Assembly (NCBI GenBank): GCA_964636985.1
Contig: CAZWSX010000001.1
Coordinates: forward strand, 248,001 to 312,000
Source of the DNA: CAZWSX01 sp964636985
Lineage (GTDB): Bacteria; Planctomycetota; Planctomycetia; Pirellulales; Pirellulaceae
Direction: 5' to 3'
Length of the DNA stretch: 64,000 nt
Part shown: piece by piece, positions 26,866 through 38,597 of the stretch
Layout of the letters: the number at the start of each line of letters is the position of its first letter
How positions within the stretch are numbered: the stretch's first letter is position 1
Made by a program: the position numbers and the translations under genes
The notes under the pieces: model-generated
The model's input: only the letters and a program-made list of their open reading frames with translations
Told to the model about the DNA's origin: nothing
Database searches by the model: none

Positions 26866-27339
26866 CTATCCGCCGAATTCTTTTACCCAGCCTTTGCTTT
26901 TGTCGGCGATCCGATCTTCGGGCGCTCCGGCTGGGCGAGTTGTCTTCGACCCCTGCGTGCGCACGAAGACACCTTTCGTCGACCGGCCCTCGAACACAAG
27001 GTGCAGAACCCAGTCGTTGGGGCCAGGATTTTCCGACATCTTGATCTTCCGATGAAAAACCTGGTCCTCCGTATTTCCCACGTAATCGTCCTCGTGCTTC
27101 CAGCCTCGCGCCTGGATTACTTCGCGGGACTGCTTGTCCGCAGCCTGCCCAGACGAGTCGATTGCGATCTCATCAGACAGCTTGACCAAAGCCTGCCGAT
27201 TCGCGCGAGCGTCGGTCCAGTAGTAGCTTCCGTAACCAATACCGCCTGCGGCGACGAGAATCGCCAGCAAGGTATAGGCGATGCGACTTTCTTTGCGTTT
27301 GCGATCGACTTCCGTCGGCTTTGGGGGTTCTTTTTCCAT
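26866..27339 (-). CDS. Single-pass membrane protein, 157 aa, unknown
   Basis: Start chosen at ATG 27339 (MEKEPPKPTEVDRKRKESR); the longer open frame upstream looks non-coding. A charged cytoplasmic N terminus of about 20 residues is followed by a transmembrane helix (IAYTLLAILVAAGGIGYGSYYW, about 20-41), then an external beta-rich domain of about 115 residues (ARGWKHEDDYVGNTEDQVFH, WVLHLVFEGRSTKGVFVRTQ). No family is recognised. It follows the J-like/PA14 gene on the same strand, 209 bases away. Confidence 0.7.
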   Translation of the reverse strand: MEKEPPKPTEVDRKRKESRIAYTLLAILVAAGGIGYGSYYWTDARANRQALVKLSDEIAIDSSGQAADKQSREVIQARGWKHEDDYVGNTEDQVFHRKIKMSENPGPNDWVLHLVFEGRSTKGVFVRTQGSKTTRPAGAPEDRIADKSKGWVKEFGG

Positions 27340-27548
27340 GAGTGGGATTGCGCTTGGAGAGAGAGGTGGCCAGTGGTGCGACTCTGGTGTCGCACAAAGT
27401 TGACTTGGCAGCATTAAAACACGAGGCTGCCAAGGATGATAGCGCGTTTCAGGAGCGCGATCCTGCTTCTGTGTCTGCCTGAGATTCTTTCTCTTCGTCC
27501 TAGAGCAGGCGCGCCTTGCCCGGCCAGGAATGTACAGGAATGTCCGGG

Positions 27549-30500
27549 CTACTTTTTGTCGCTGCTGTTCTCCCCTGAGCTCTCTGTATCCTCTCCGGCT
27601 AATGGAGTCCCGGCAACTTCGCCCAGCTTCTCGAAGTCCTCCACGGTTCGAGCCAGATAGATGTGGTCGAACAAACCGTAGCCGTTTTGGAACACCGTCA
27701 AGGCAAGCCCCGTCAAATCGAATTCCCCGTAGTCGGCGAAGAGGTCCCGCGTGACGACCGTCCATTCAGATGGCACTTCTTCGGATATTCCGATTGAGGA
27801 TCCGCCCCAAAAGGGGAATTCGTTTTTATTAGGACCGATGTGATATCGTCGCCAGTTTCTCTTTCCGGTTGGCAACGTTCCGTGGAACTGTAAGGCAATC
27901 GGCCCCCCGCCAACTTTTTTCCAGGCGAATCGTGCGTAACGGTATTCCCCTGGTCCTGGTTTCTCTCGAATACGTGCCCGGATCCCCATGGAATCAAAAC
28001 CAAATCGTTGTTGGCCACCAATGCGAAGTGAGGCTTCACCGCTGTAGCGGTCGTCATACTCCAGTTCCATGGGGCCAAAATCTTCCGGCAACGACGCAGG
28101 AAGCTCTGGTTGATCTTCAAAAATCGCGAGCAGTCCTCCTTCGGGTGCAGACGGGACATCGACGGTATCGACGTAGTTGCCGACAACATCGGTTGCACGA
28201 AACTTTTTAGCGAGCAGAGGATCGTGGCGTAGAAACTGGCCGTCCACAATTCGGTCCTCAGTTTCGTCGCCGAGTCTCCAACGCAACGTGCAGTGTGCGT
28301 GGACGATTCCTTCGTGGAAGTATAGGACCATGCGCTGCGGTTCGCCGGTGAGTTCTACTTCGACGCCGCGAACGCCTGACCCACCACCGAAGTCGTCCCA
28401 TAACGTCTTACCGTCGAGGTCCATCCGCGAGCCGTCGTCCGAGTTCACCGAGAGAAAGTACTTGCCAGGAATGGCTGCTCGGATAGTCCCCGTCCAAACC
28501 ACGGCGAAGTTGTCGCCGGGGATCGAGGCATCGGGGCTACCTGTTTGCCAGGAACGCGCGACATTCTTATCAATTCGCGTGAGGCGAAGAATTCCGTATT
28601 GGTCGCCTACATAACACGCGGCCAGCAACCCCGGCGCGAAGCGATTGTTCGCGATCTCGGAAGCACTGTTGATTCGCTCTTGAATCTCGGGAGCGGAAAG
28701 CCGTTGCGGGATCTGTTCGTACCAGTAGCGGGCTTGGCGACGATACTCCTGGGCCCAGGGCTCCTCTGCGGAAGTGGACGATTCCCACCACGCATCCGCG
28801 AGCTGCCGATACTTCTCTTCGTCCGGCGCCATTGCGGACCGGACTTCTAGTTCGAGCTTGGCGATCGACGCCAAGCCGCCATCGGAACCCGCGGCTAACA
28901 GCGGCAGGCCCTTGCTCCAATTCCCTTGCACAAAGCACGCGTAGCGGCCGGCGGCCTCCTGAGCTTCTGGCGAATCATTGCCTGACGATTTTTGAGCTGC
29001 TTCAGACAGATCACTGGCCCAGGCAAATTCGGCGATGCGTTTGGTCGCGTATTCCTTGTGCGCGGGGAACTTTTTGTGTTGGGAGAGACGTTTGAGCAAC
29101 GCCGTAAGGCGTTTGGTCAGATCGAAGCGTTCCGCGGCAATCACTTTGTCGATCGTTACGCAAGTAGCTTCGACGACGTTCCTGAGTTCGGGCATTGGTG
29201 TGTTGGCGTCGACATCTTTGACAGTTTCTTCCAACGCTTTGGTTCGCAAAGCCAGGGCATCGACGTCGAATAGCTTGGCTTGCTGGTCGATCGCCTGGCA
29301 AGCCAAGAGCGCATCGAGGTTGCTTGCGGCCAGGTTTTGTGTTTCCTGCCAAAGGGCCAAGCGGACGGCGACTTCGTCCTTGTCCTCACGCGCCCGCGCG
29401 AACATGGCTTTGGCGAGGTCTCTTTTTGCGAGAGGTGTTTTGGCGGCCGCGAGCTCTTTCACGAAGAGTTTTTTTGCAGCAGTTCGACCCGCTTGCAATT
29501 TCGTCGACGAATGAGCGTCGAGTCGCTTGGCGGGAGCCAACACAAAAAGTGGCTGTCGCCTTGCGGCCACGGGCAGCGGCTGCAGTGGAGTCATCTCGAT
29601 ACTCGAAATGAGAGCATCGCCGGCCCCTAAGCCTAAGCACAGCACGTCCTTTCCCGGGTATCTCCAAGGGGCGCTCAAGTTGAGTCGTGATGGGTCGCCC
29701 CGCCATTGAATGATCGCTTTGTCATTAACGAGTACTTGGATAAAGTTCCCTCGCACGACCACTCTCACATGGCTTGATTTGTCGCCGCTGAAGACGGGTT
29801 CCTGGTAGGTTGATTCATTGCGGTCGAGATCCGCGCCATCGAGTTGGCTAAGTCCGCTAAAAGTTTTGCCGGCCACGTGCCAGTTCAACGTGACAGCTGC
29901 GGCGCGTCCTACAACGGGAAACCCGATGTTCAGGTGGGCTGTGTCGGCGATGTGCTCGATTTGAATATCAAGCTGGTAGTCCGATGGCATGACGATCGGA
30001 AGCAACGTTCCACCATTGACACCTCGGAGCTTCCCTTGAACCATTTCCCATTGCCCGCCCGAACTGACGCCGCCCCCTTGCATCGGCTGTCCTGGGATCA
30101 GGTTCAAGACCGAAACAGCCGGACCAGCAGGAACCAGCGGCTCACTGGGGGCTTCGGCGAAATTCTTTGGAGGCTGTGAAACACTTGTTTCCGTTGCCGG
30201 GCTGCTCGGCTGTGTCGTCGTGTCGTTGGTAGGCCGCTCCGGCTCGGAAGGGGGCACGGTCTCGATGGTTGGTGCAACCTCAGTTGGTGATCCCGCTTTC
30301 GTTTCGTTCGGTTCGCTGGAGACAGCCTGCTGCGACCCTTGATCTGGGATTGTCGGATCGGACCTGGGTTTCTTATTCGGTGTCGTCGTTGTCGTTTGGG
30401 ACGACTTGGCTACGTTGGGGACGGGCTTCGGAGTGGACGCATTCGAAAGGACGGCGGCCGCCGCTGCTAAGCCAAGTAGTCCAACAACTCCCGCGATCAT

Positions 30501-31055
30501 CGCCGCTGGCGAAAAGCCCTTCTTGGGGGGGCGATGAATCGTGGGGTCGAACGTGTCGACTGGAGACGAGGGGGCAAGAAAAGAGGGAGCGGCAGGCGGC
30601 GCTTCGGCACCGATCGCCGCCGGAATCGCCATCGGAAAGGTCCCTGGCGGGGGCGCGTAACTCGCCGCCACCGGACGATAGGGCATGGCCTGAGGCGGCA
30701 TGCCCTGGAACGGTATTGGAATTGCCATCGGTGGGTCGGCCACTCCGGGCGGCTGCGGGAGACCCGGCGGCGTGATGGGCATTTGGTGCCGCAAGTTAGC
30801 GTCGTAAGCGGCCTTTTGTTGCGGGTTCAGCAAGCACTGCCGCGCTTGCGATAAGTGGTTGAGAACACGTTGCGAGTCGGCTCCGTTCTTGCCCGTCTGA
30901 AACGTTTTCACGTGGGCCATTTGCCGGTCGGCTGCCGACTCGATGACGCGCAAATCGGGCTCGAACGCTTCGATTCCCAGCAGCCGGTAGTGATCGGGCG
31001 GCTGATTCTTAGGTGGGATTCCCAGCCAAACGTAGTAGGGATCGAAATCTGCCAA
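27549..31055 (-). CDS. Planctomycete J-like / PA14 transmembrane protein
   Basis: 1168 residues. A TTG start at 31055 is supported by GGAG upstream and by the family-like start FDPYYVWLGIPP. Residues about 1-90 resemble a degenerate DnaJ domain (DHYRLLGIEAFEPDLRVIE, LLNPQQKAAYDANL) without the HPD triad. A Pro/Met-rich stretch is followed by a transmembrane helix at about 183-203, a Pro/Thr-rich linker, a LamG-like region (about 315-490), a helical region, a PA14 domain at about 890-1040 (GKYFLSVNSDDGSRMDLDG) and a C-terminal sandwich (IREKPGPGEYRYARFAWKKV) shared with the protein at 15648-18899. It is likely an envelope-spanning carbohydrate-binding or adhesion protein. Confidence 0.82.
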   Translation of the reverse strand: MADFDPYYVWLGIPPKNQPPDHYRLLGIEAFEPDLRVIESAADRQMAHVKTFQTGKNGADSQRVLNHLSQARQCLLNPQQKAAYDANLRHQMPITPPGLPQPPGVADPPMAIPIPFQGMPPQAMPYRPVAASYAPPPGTFPMAIPAAIGAEAPPAAPSFLAPSSPVDTFDPTIHRPPKKGFSPAAMIAGVVGLLGLAAAAAVLSNASTPKPVPNVAKSSQTTTTTPNKKPRSDPTIPDQGSQQAVSSEPNETKAGSPTEVAPTIETVPPSEPERPTNDTTTQPSSPATETSVSQPPKNFAEAPSEPLVPAGPAVSVLNLIPGQPMQGGGVSSGGQWEMVQGKLRGVNGGTLLPIVMPSDYQLDIQIEHIADTAHLNIGFPVVGRAAAVTLNWHVAGKTFSGLSQLDGADLDRNESTYQEPVFSGDKSSHVRVVVRGNFIQVLVNDKAIIQWRGDPSRLNLSAPWRYPGKDVLCLGLGAGDALISSIEMTPLQPLPVAARRQPLFVLAPAKRLDAHSSTKLQAGRTAAKKLFVKELAAAKTPLAKRDLAKAMFARAREDKDEVAVRLALWQETQNLAASNLDALLACQAIDQQAKLFDVDALALRTKALEETVKDVDANTPMPELRNVVEATCVTIDKVIAAERFDLTKRLTALLKRLSQHKKFPAHKEYATKRIAEFAWASDLSEAAQKSSGNDSPEAQEAAGRYACFVQGNWSKGLPLLAAGSDGGLASIAKLELEVRSAMAPDEEKYRQLADAWWESSTSAEEPWAQEYRRQARYWYEQIPQRLSAPEIQERINSASEIANNRFAPGLLAACYVGDQYGILRLTRIDKNVARSWQTGSPDASIPGDNFAVVWTGTIRAAIPGKYFLSVNSDDGSRMDLDGKTLWDDFGGGSGVRGVEVELTGEPQRMVLYFHEGIVHAHCTLRWRLGDETEDRIVDGQFLRHDPLLAKKFRATDVVGNYVDTVDVPSAPEGGLLAIFEDQPELPASLPEDFGPMELEYDDRYSGEASLRIGGQQRFGFDSMGIRARIREKPGPGEYRYARFAWKKVGGGPIALQFHGTLPTGKRNWRRYHIGPNKNEFPFWGGSSIGISEEVPSEWTVVTRDLFADYGEFDLTGLALTVFQNGYGLFDHIYLARTVEDFEKLGEVAGTPLAGEDTESSGENSSDKK

Positions 31056-31211
31056 GGAAAGACTCCGCTTTACAGCAGGGAGTGCTCAATGCCAAAGCCT
31101 GATTTTAGGAGAGTTGGCGGCGCCGTACGAGGTTGGTAAGTGGAAAATGCGTTAGGACGAGTCGCCTTCGCCGTCGTGGCAAATTGCCCGCTACCCCGCT
31201 ACGCTACCGAC

Positions 31212-32546
31212 ATGCTCATGCTCACCGCCACGACGTCCATTCCCGACCTGCATGCCGCGTTCCGTTCCGGACAACTTACGTCCCGCCGCCTCGTCGAACA
31301 TTGTCTTGCTCGAATCGACGCGCTCGAACCCAAGCTTAAGGCCTGGGTACTTGTCGATCGCGACGGGTCACTTAAGGCTGCCGACGATGCAGACGCACGC
31401 ATTGCCAAGCAACTGCCGCTGCGCGCTCTCGAAGGGATTCCGCTCGGAATCAAAGACCTGTTCGATGTCGCTGGTTGGCCGACGCTTGCCGGCAGTGACG
31501 CCCGCACGGGGCATGTTGCGATGGCAGACGCACGTGTCGTCGCGCGGCTACGCGAAGCTGGCGGAATTTTTCTTGGCAAGACAGTCACCACGCAATTTGC
31601 TTGCTTCGATCCAGCGACCACGCGTAATCCGTGGAACGTCGATCGAACGCCAGGTGGTTCCAGCAGTGGGAGTGCGGCGGGTGTCGCCAGCGGGATGTGC
31701 GTGGCCGCGATTGGCTCGCAAACCGGTGGTTCCATCGTGCGCCCAGCCAGCTACTGTGGCATTGTCGGGTTCAAGCCGCGCTGGCGCGAGCGGGATTTGG
31801 AAGGCGTGGTCCCCCTCTCCCCTTCGCTCGATCACCCGGGGCCGATCACCGCGACCGTGGACGATGCGGCTATTCTTCACGCCGTGATGACCGCGGACGA
31901 GTTGCCCGCCACCAGCAGCGAACCGCTTGTCGAGTTGGAGCGATTTACCCTTTCGGGCCTGGCTCATTTGAAGGAGTTTTTCTTCGATGCCGCCTCGCCT
32001 GAGGTGCAGCGAGTCACGCTCGATGCTCTGGGCCGTTGTGGACTACCGGTCGAAGACGCGCCGGCCGACTTGCTCCCCTGCCCCGTCGCTGAAGTGCATG
32101 CCATGCACCGCCGGCTGATGGTGTATGAGATGACGCAACTGCACGGTGAGTTGTTTCGCTCGCGGCGTTCGACATTTCTTCCCGGCATCTCGACGCTATT
32201 CGAAGAGGGGATGACGGTCACCCGCGAGGCCTACACCGAAGCGCTAGAGCATCACCAGCGGTATCGCGTGATGCTGAGTGAAAAGCTGTTCGGGATGACT
32301 TTGGTGATGCCGGCGACTAGCGTTACGGCACCCACGCCCGAAACGACGGGCGATCCGCGATGGAACAGTCCTTGGAGTTACAGCGGCCTGCCGTCGGTCA
32401 CGGTTCCTTGTGGACTGGCCAGCGATGGTCTTCCCTGCGGGCTGCAAATCATCGGGCCCACTTACGTTCATGCCTTAGCCGCCGCTCGGCACATCGCGGC
32501 AAAACTAGGGCCATTACCCAATCATCCGCGCGGATACGCGGATTGA
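31212..32546 (+). CDS. Amidase signature family protein
   Basis: Amidase of the GatA/AS family, 444 residues from ATG 31212; ATG 31218 is equally possible and an upstream GTG at 31140 is less likely. The Ser-cisSer-Lys triad is present: K81 in GIPLGIKDLFDV, S150 in RTPGGSSSGSAAG, and nucleophile S174 in GSQTGGSIVRPASYCG. The end FTSs like NSPWSYSGLPSVTVPCGL and GLPCGLQIIGP are typical. No gatB or gatC lies near, so a catabolic amidase is more likely than tRNA amidotransferase. The S9 peptidase gene follows after 18 bases, suggesting an operon. Confidence 0.9.
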   Translation: MLMLTATTSIPDLHAAFRSGQLTSRRLVEHCLARIDALEPKLKAWVLVDRDGSLKAADDADARIAKQLPLRALEGIPLGIKDLFDVAGWPTLAGSDARTGHVAMADARVVARLREAGGIFLGKTVTTQFACFDPATTRNPWNVDRTPGGSSSGSAAGVASGMCVAAIGSQTGGSIVRPASYCGIVGFKPRWRERDLEGVVPLSPSLDHPGPITATVDDAAILHAVMTADELPATSSEPLVELERFTLSGLAHLKEFFFDAASPEVQRVTLDALGRCGLPVEDAPADLLPCPVAEVHAMHRRLMVYEMTQLHGELFRSRRSTFLPGISTLFEEGMTVTREAYTEALEHHQRYRVMLSEKLFGMTLVMPATSVTAPTPETTGDPRWNSPWSYSGLPSVTVPCGLASDGLPCGLQIIGPTYVHALAAARHIAAKLGPLPNHPRGYAD

Positions 32547-32564
32547 CGTCATGAAAGGACTGCC

Positions 32565-34535
<1,971 letters not shown>

Positions 34536-34575
34536 GCTTCAGTAAGGGCAACGACCATAGCGAGTGGGGGCTCGT

Positions 34576-35049
34576 ATGATCAAACGTCTGACGATGTCAT
34601 ACGCACCCGGCTTCAGAATCTGGCCCGAATATGAGGTGTGTTACGACAACGTCCGTTTTCGCGTGCAGTTCAAGGGCCTGTGGGGGCCCTGGTCCTGGAC
34701 TCGGAATGGCCGCCAGTTGTTGTACGACGGCGATACAGGCGTCTTATCCGCCGACCGCCGTTTTGAAGCGGGCATTGTGACGGAGTTTTTGGGAACGACC
34801 GTGATTTCGGGCGACGACGTTTTCTTCCGTCCCATGAATCAACCGTGGTTCAGGTTTTCGCTCTACCGGAATGTCGGCCCCAAAAAGACGGCGACCGACA
34901 AGTTCGATCGCTATGCCAAGAGACGGCGCGTGGCGACTTTCATGCCGTTTCGCAATTCCTGCGGTTTGGTTGCTTTTTTTCCGAAGACCGAATCACACCG
35001 CGCGGACCTTTGGATCGCGATGTTGTGTGAAATGCGTCGTTCGTTATAG
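34576..35049 (+). CDS. Hypothetical protein, 157 aa
   Basis: Not recognised. It starts at ATG 34576 (a GTG at 34564 is possible). Basic and Phe/Tyr/Trp rich (FRIWPEYEVCYDNVRFRVQF, FFRPMNQPWFRFSLYRNV), with no signal peptide or membrane helix. It looks beta-rich. It is 40 bases after the S9 peptidase gene, on the same strand, and convergent with the cytochrome gene. Confidence 0.6.
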   Translation: MIKRLTMSYAPGFRIWPEYEVCYDNVRFRVQFKGLWGPWSWTRNGRQLLYDGDTGVLSADRRFEAGIVTEFLGTTVISGDDVFFRPMNQPWFRFSLYRNVGPKKTATDKFDRYAKRRRVATFMPFRNSCGLVAFFPKTESHRADLWIAMLCEMRRSL

Positions 35050-35071
35050 AGGCACGCCCAATTGCGGCTTC

Positions 35072-36400
35072 TCACTCCGGAAATTTCACCACCGTCATAC
35101 TTCCGTAACCCTCGGGCCACCGGCTTTCGAATTCAATCTCCCCGACCAGATCGGCATCGGTCAGGTTGCTCTTAAAGTCCTTGCCGAGTTTGCCTGATTG
35201 GTCGAGCAACAGCTTGGCCTTGTATCGCCCGGGCGGGAGCTTTCCCGCGGCGATTTGTTTTGCCTCTGCGCTGTCGCGTTTTGCGATGAGGCTCAGGTTG
35301 TGCTGCCATAAGCCTCCCTTGCCAAAGATGGGGCGATCGCTGGTCGCGACGCGCTCAGGCGACCACTGACCGTCTTGCCACGGGTACACATCTACTTGCA
35401 AAAGCATCTGATCGTACTTGGCTGGGATGTCGCTTACTTTCAGCCAGATTTCACTCACCATGGCGACTTCGTCGTTGGGCTTCGGCAACTCGTCGGCCGA
35501 TTTGTATTTCCCGACCAACGTTGCCTTGTAGTCGTCGACGAATTTTCGGAATTGCTTGTACGTGCGGTCTCCGACGACCATCTTTTGTCCGCCGCCGTGG
35601 TCGATTTGCATCGTCGGCTTGAGCAGGATCAGGCTCTTTTCGGGGTTGTCGGTGTCGATCAACCCTTCGTCGAGCATGTAACGCATCGTTGCCTCGGGAT
35701 TGCGAAGCTGAATCCACGAAACCCGCTCGCCATGTTTGGAGACCTGCTCCTGGTTGCGGTCCGGCGAGTGGCAAGCGGCACAGCGGCCCACTTCCGCCCA
35801 AACGTTATCGACAAACGACGCCAGTACTCGGTCCGCTCTCGCGTGGCGGATGAGCTCGTCGGAAACCTGCGGGCCAATCGGTTCGCTCGATTTGGCGGCG
35901 AGCAAGCTAGGGTCCCTCACTGCAACCTTAATCCACTGGCGAAAGGCCTCCAGTTCCTGCTTGCGGGCCGCGTCGCTCACAAGCGAAGGTTTGTCCGGCG
36001 AGCGCGCGATGAACGTGAGCAGCTTCGATTGCTCGGGGTTCTCGACATCGATGAGCTGCTTCTCAATCAGTGCGGCAAACATCTGTGCTTGATCGGCGCG
36101 GATGTAGTCTTTCAAATCGACGCCGCTTAAGTGGCACTCGGCGCAGCTGGATGGCTTGTCCGCTTGCAGAATCGGCAGGATTCGCTGCTCGAAGACCTGC
36201 ATAGAGGACTTTTCCTCAGAGGCAGGTGGCGATTGCGGAGTCTCTTTCGAGGCCTCTTCCTTGGACGTCACGGCGGGAGGTGCGGTGCGCGCGGCCGGCG
36301 CCGACGGCTCCGTACAACCCAACCATGAGATGCACAGGGTGAGAAGGCAGGCCGATTTGTGCGAAGATAGAAGTTTCATAGGTTTGGGTGGCACTGGCAT
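35072..36400 (-). CDS. Planctomycete-type c-type cytochrome lipoprotein
   Basis: 442 residues with a lipoprotein-like signal (CLLTLCISWLGCTEP, Cys near 29). A Pro/Ala/Glu-rich linker is followed by two c-haem sites: CAECH near 90 in the PSCyt1-like part (VFEQRILPILQADKPSSCAE) and CAACH near 208 (WAEVGRCAACHSPDRN). The C-terminal part (about 300-442) is beta-rich (QMLLQVDVYPWQDGQWSPER). The ATG at 36400 lies 7 bases after the stop of the SH3/TPR gene, with AAGGAG overlapping that stop, so the pair is an operon. It is likely an extracytoplasmic electron carrier; its partner is unknown. Confidence 0.88.
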   Translation of the reverse strand: MPVPPKPMKLLSSHKSACLLTLCISWLGCTEPSAPAARTAPPAVTSKEEASKETPQSPPASEEKSSMQVFEQRILPILQADKPSSCAECHLSGVDLKDYIRADQAQMFAALIEKQLIDVENPEQSKLLTFIARSPDKPSLVSDAARKQELEAFRQWIKVAVRDPSLLAAKSSEPIGPQVSDELIRHARADRVLASFVDNVWAEVGRCAACHSPDRNQEQVSKHGERVSWIQLRNPEATMRYMLDEGLIDTDNPEKSLILLKPTMQIDHGGGQKMVVGDRTYKQFRKFVDDYKATLVGKYKSADELPKPNDEVAMVSEIWLKVSDIPAKYDQMLLQVDVYPWQDGQWSPERVATSDRPIFGKGGLWQHNLSLIAKRDSAEAKQIAAGKLPPGRYKAKLLLDQSGKLGKDFKSNLTDADLVGEIEFESRWPEGYGSMTVVKFPE

Positions 36401-36407
36401 CCAGCAG

Positions 36408-37376
36408 CTACTCCTTGGTCTTCTCCATTTTCCGCCAGGTCTCGGCTGGCGCTTCGCGGATTGCTGTGTTCTTTTCGTAGGCTTTCAACCGTTGTTCGTC
36501 TTCGTACGACTTCGCTTGCCGCCCTTCCACGCCGTTGACTCGTTGTTGCGTCATCACGGCCTCCGAGAACTCGCCGTTTTCAGCACGGGCGGCCGCCAAG
36601 GTTTCCAGCAGCTCGGGCGTTTCGTACTCGTTGAGCTCGATCGCCTTTTGAGCGAACTCGACCGCCTTTTTACCATTGCGGTACATCAGATCGGTATGCA
36701 CGGCGTACTCCCAAGCCAGCTGGCGATATTCCTCGGCGTTCGCCTTTCCGGTGGTAACCAGTTTTTCAAGATCGCCGCGGCGTTCCACAAACTTGCTCAA
36801 CTTTCCGTAAACCTCCGCTCGCTCGCGAAGGCATTCCACGTGGTCCGGAGTTTCCTTTAAGGCCTCGCTGAGGTACTTTTCCGCATCCATATAGTTGCGA
36901 TTCTTAAACTCCAACCGCGCCAGCCAGAGCAGACCCTCCACCTTGAATTTTGGGGAGCTTTGGAGCGATCGAAAGTCGTCGCGGGCGCCCTCTTCGTCGC
37001 CGCGGCTCAAGCGAAGTCGCCCGCGCGTCAGCAGCGCTTCGAAATCGGACAAATCAGATTCCAGTCGCTTGGAAATGGCTTCTTCCGATTGCTCACGCGA
37101 GTTGAGTTGATTCGCCCGCAGCCATCCCTTGCTCTTGCTGTGGGTCGATTCCACGAGCAGCCAAAGTCCTCGAATTTCCGAGACCTGGAGAATGTCGCCC
37201 GCCTTGACCTGTCCGACCACGCGGCCCGAGTTCTTAAGCGGAGCATCCACCGCCGCGATCACGGTATCGGAAACGCGGAAGCTTGGATCGGCTCCATGAA
37301 CTGGCATTCCCAGGCCCAGCCCTAGGCACACCATACAGGCCAGCCAAACGACAAGTTCAGGACTCTTGAACCGCAT
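36408..37376 (-). CDS. Exported SH3-like and TPR protein
   Basis: 322 residues. Signal peptide about 1-28 (VVWLACMVCLGLGLGMPVHG). A bacterial SH3-like domain at about 33-92 (VVGQVKAGDILQVSEIRG, WLLVESTHSKSKGWLRANQL). TPR-type helical repeats run from about 100 to 290 (YMDAEKYLSEALKETPDHVE, GKKAVEFAQKAIELNEYETP, ENGEFSEAVMTQQRVNG). The C terminus is charged. It is probably a periplasmic assembly or binding scaffold for the cytochrome gene just downstream. Confidence 0.87.
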   Translation of the reverse strand: MRFKSPELVVWLACMVCLGLGLGMPVHGADPSFRVSDTVIAAVDAPLKNSGRVVGQVKAGDILQVSEIRGLWLLVESTHSKSKGWLRANQLNSREQSEEAISKRLESDLSDFEALLTRGRLRLSRGDEEGARDDFRSLQSSPKFKVEGLLWLARLEFKNRNYMDAEKYLSEALKETPDHVECLRERAEVYGKLSKFVERRGDLEKLVTTGKANAEEYRQLAWEYAVHTDLMYRNGKKAVEFAQKAIELNEYETPELLETLAAARAENGEFSEAVMTQQRVNGVEGRQAKSYEDEQRLKAYEKNTAIREAPAETWRKMEKTKE

Positions 37377-37623
37377 AAGTCGGACTCAACGGGTGCTAGG
37401 AAAGGAAAACAGAATGGGAGAAGGGGGGAATGGGAGATGGGGAGATAAAGGAAACTGCTCCCCTTCTCCTTCGACTCCCCTTCCCCCATTCTTCTCGGTG
37501 TCCTCTGAGACCTCTGTGGCAAATATCTTCCACTCGCATGTTATTATGCGCGGTCGAGCGTCGCGTCGCATCGCGGGCGGCATGGTGCGAGAGCCGGCTT
37601 TTCTGTGAACGAGGGACCTAACG

Positions 37624-38556
37624 ATGGCGAGCGCCGATTTTCGCGACCGTTTACTGGCTGGTTTAGGGGGCGCGTGGCCCGAGTCCTGCCCGCTCAACGC
37701 CAAGATCATCGATAAGACGTCCGGCAAGGGATTCCGGATCGAGAAGCTCACGTTCGAAGCCGAGCCTGGCGATCCCATCCCTGCGCTGCTGCTGGTTCCC
37801 GACGGCGTTTCGGCCGATCGCCCTGCGCCGGGGATCTGCATTTGGCATCAGCACAATGGCGAGTGGCACCTGGGAAAGACCGAGCCGGCTGGCCTGGCCG
37901 GAAATCCGATGCACCACACGGGTGCGGCGCTAGCGAGGGAAGGTTACGTCGTTCTCTGCATCGATGCCCTTGGCTTCGAAGAGCGGCAAAACGGATACAA
38001 AATCAAAGACGGCGCGCTCGAGCGATTCTTGTTTCTCAAGTACGTGGTTTCGGGCAAGTGCATGGCGTGGAAGAACATCCTCGATATGCGCCGTGCCGTC
38101 GATTACCTCTGCTCGCGAGCCGAAGTACGAGCCGATCGGCTGGGCTGCTACGGGCACTCGATGGGCTCGACCCACACGTGGCTGGTCGGTCCGTGGGAAC
38201 CTCGCTTGACCGCGCTGGTGGGCAATTGCTGCCTGCCGACTTACGCCGCGATCCATCGCACGGAAATCTTGCATTGCTTCCCCAATTTCATCCCGGGCAT
38301 CTTTGAATACGGCGACACGCCCGATATCGCCGCGCTGATCGCGCCGCGAGCACTGCATCTCAACTTTGGCGAAACGGATTCGGGCAGCCCCATCGAAGAA
38401 GTCCGCGCCGGCATGAAGACGATCGAGAAAGCCTATCAATCGATGCACGCTGAATCGAAGTTCAGCCACTTCATCGAGCCCGATACCGGCCACGTTCTCA
38501 GTGACGCGATGTGGAAACGAACGCGCGACTTCTTCGCCACACGCCTGCTTGCTTAG
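37624..38556 (+). CDS. Alpha/beta hydrolase (dienelactone hydrolase / acetyl-xylan-esterase-like)
   Basis: 310 residues, no signal peptide. The nucleophile elbow is GHSMGSTH near 176-183. FEAEPGDPIPALLLVPDG near 45-62 and CIDALGFEERQNGYK near 117-131 are typical of the large-lid alpha/beta hydrolases annotated as acetyl xylan esterase or DUF3089-like. A likely acid lies in FGETDSG and the base in PDTGHVLSD. GAGGGA precedes ATG 37624 at good spacing. The substrate is not known. Confidence 0.85.
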   Translation: MASADFRDRLLAGLGGAWPESCPLNAKIIDKTSGKGFRIEKLTFEAEPGDPIPALLLVPDGVSADRPAPGICIWHQHNGEWHLGKTEPAGLAGNPMHHTGAALAREGYVVLCIDALGFEERQNGYKIKDGALERFLFLKYVVSGKCMAWKNILDMRRAVDYLCSRAEVRADRLGCYGHSMGSTHTWLVGPWEPRLTALVGNCCLPTYAAIHRTEILHCFPNFIPGIFEYGDTPDIAALIAPRALHLNFGETDSGSPIEEVRAGMKTIEKAYQSMHAESKFSHFIEPDTGHVLSDAMWKRTRDFFATRLLA

Positions 38557-38597
38557 GCTGCCGAAATTCCGAGCACCAAAGCGTGGAAGGATTCGTC

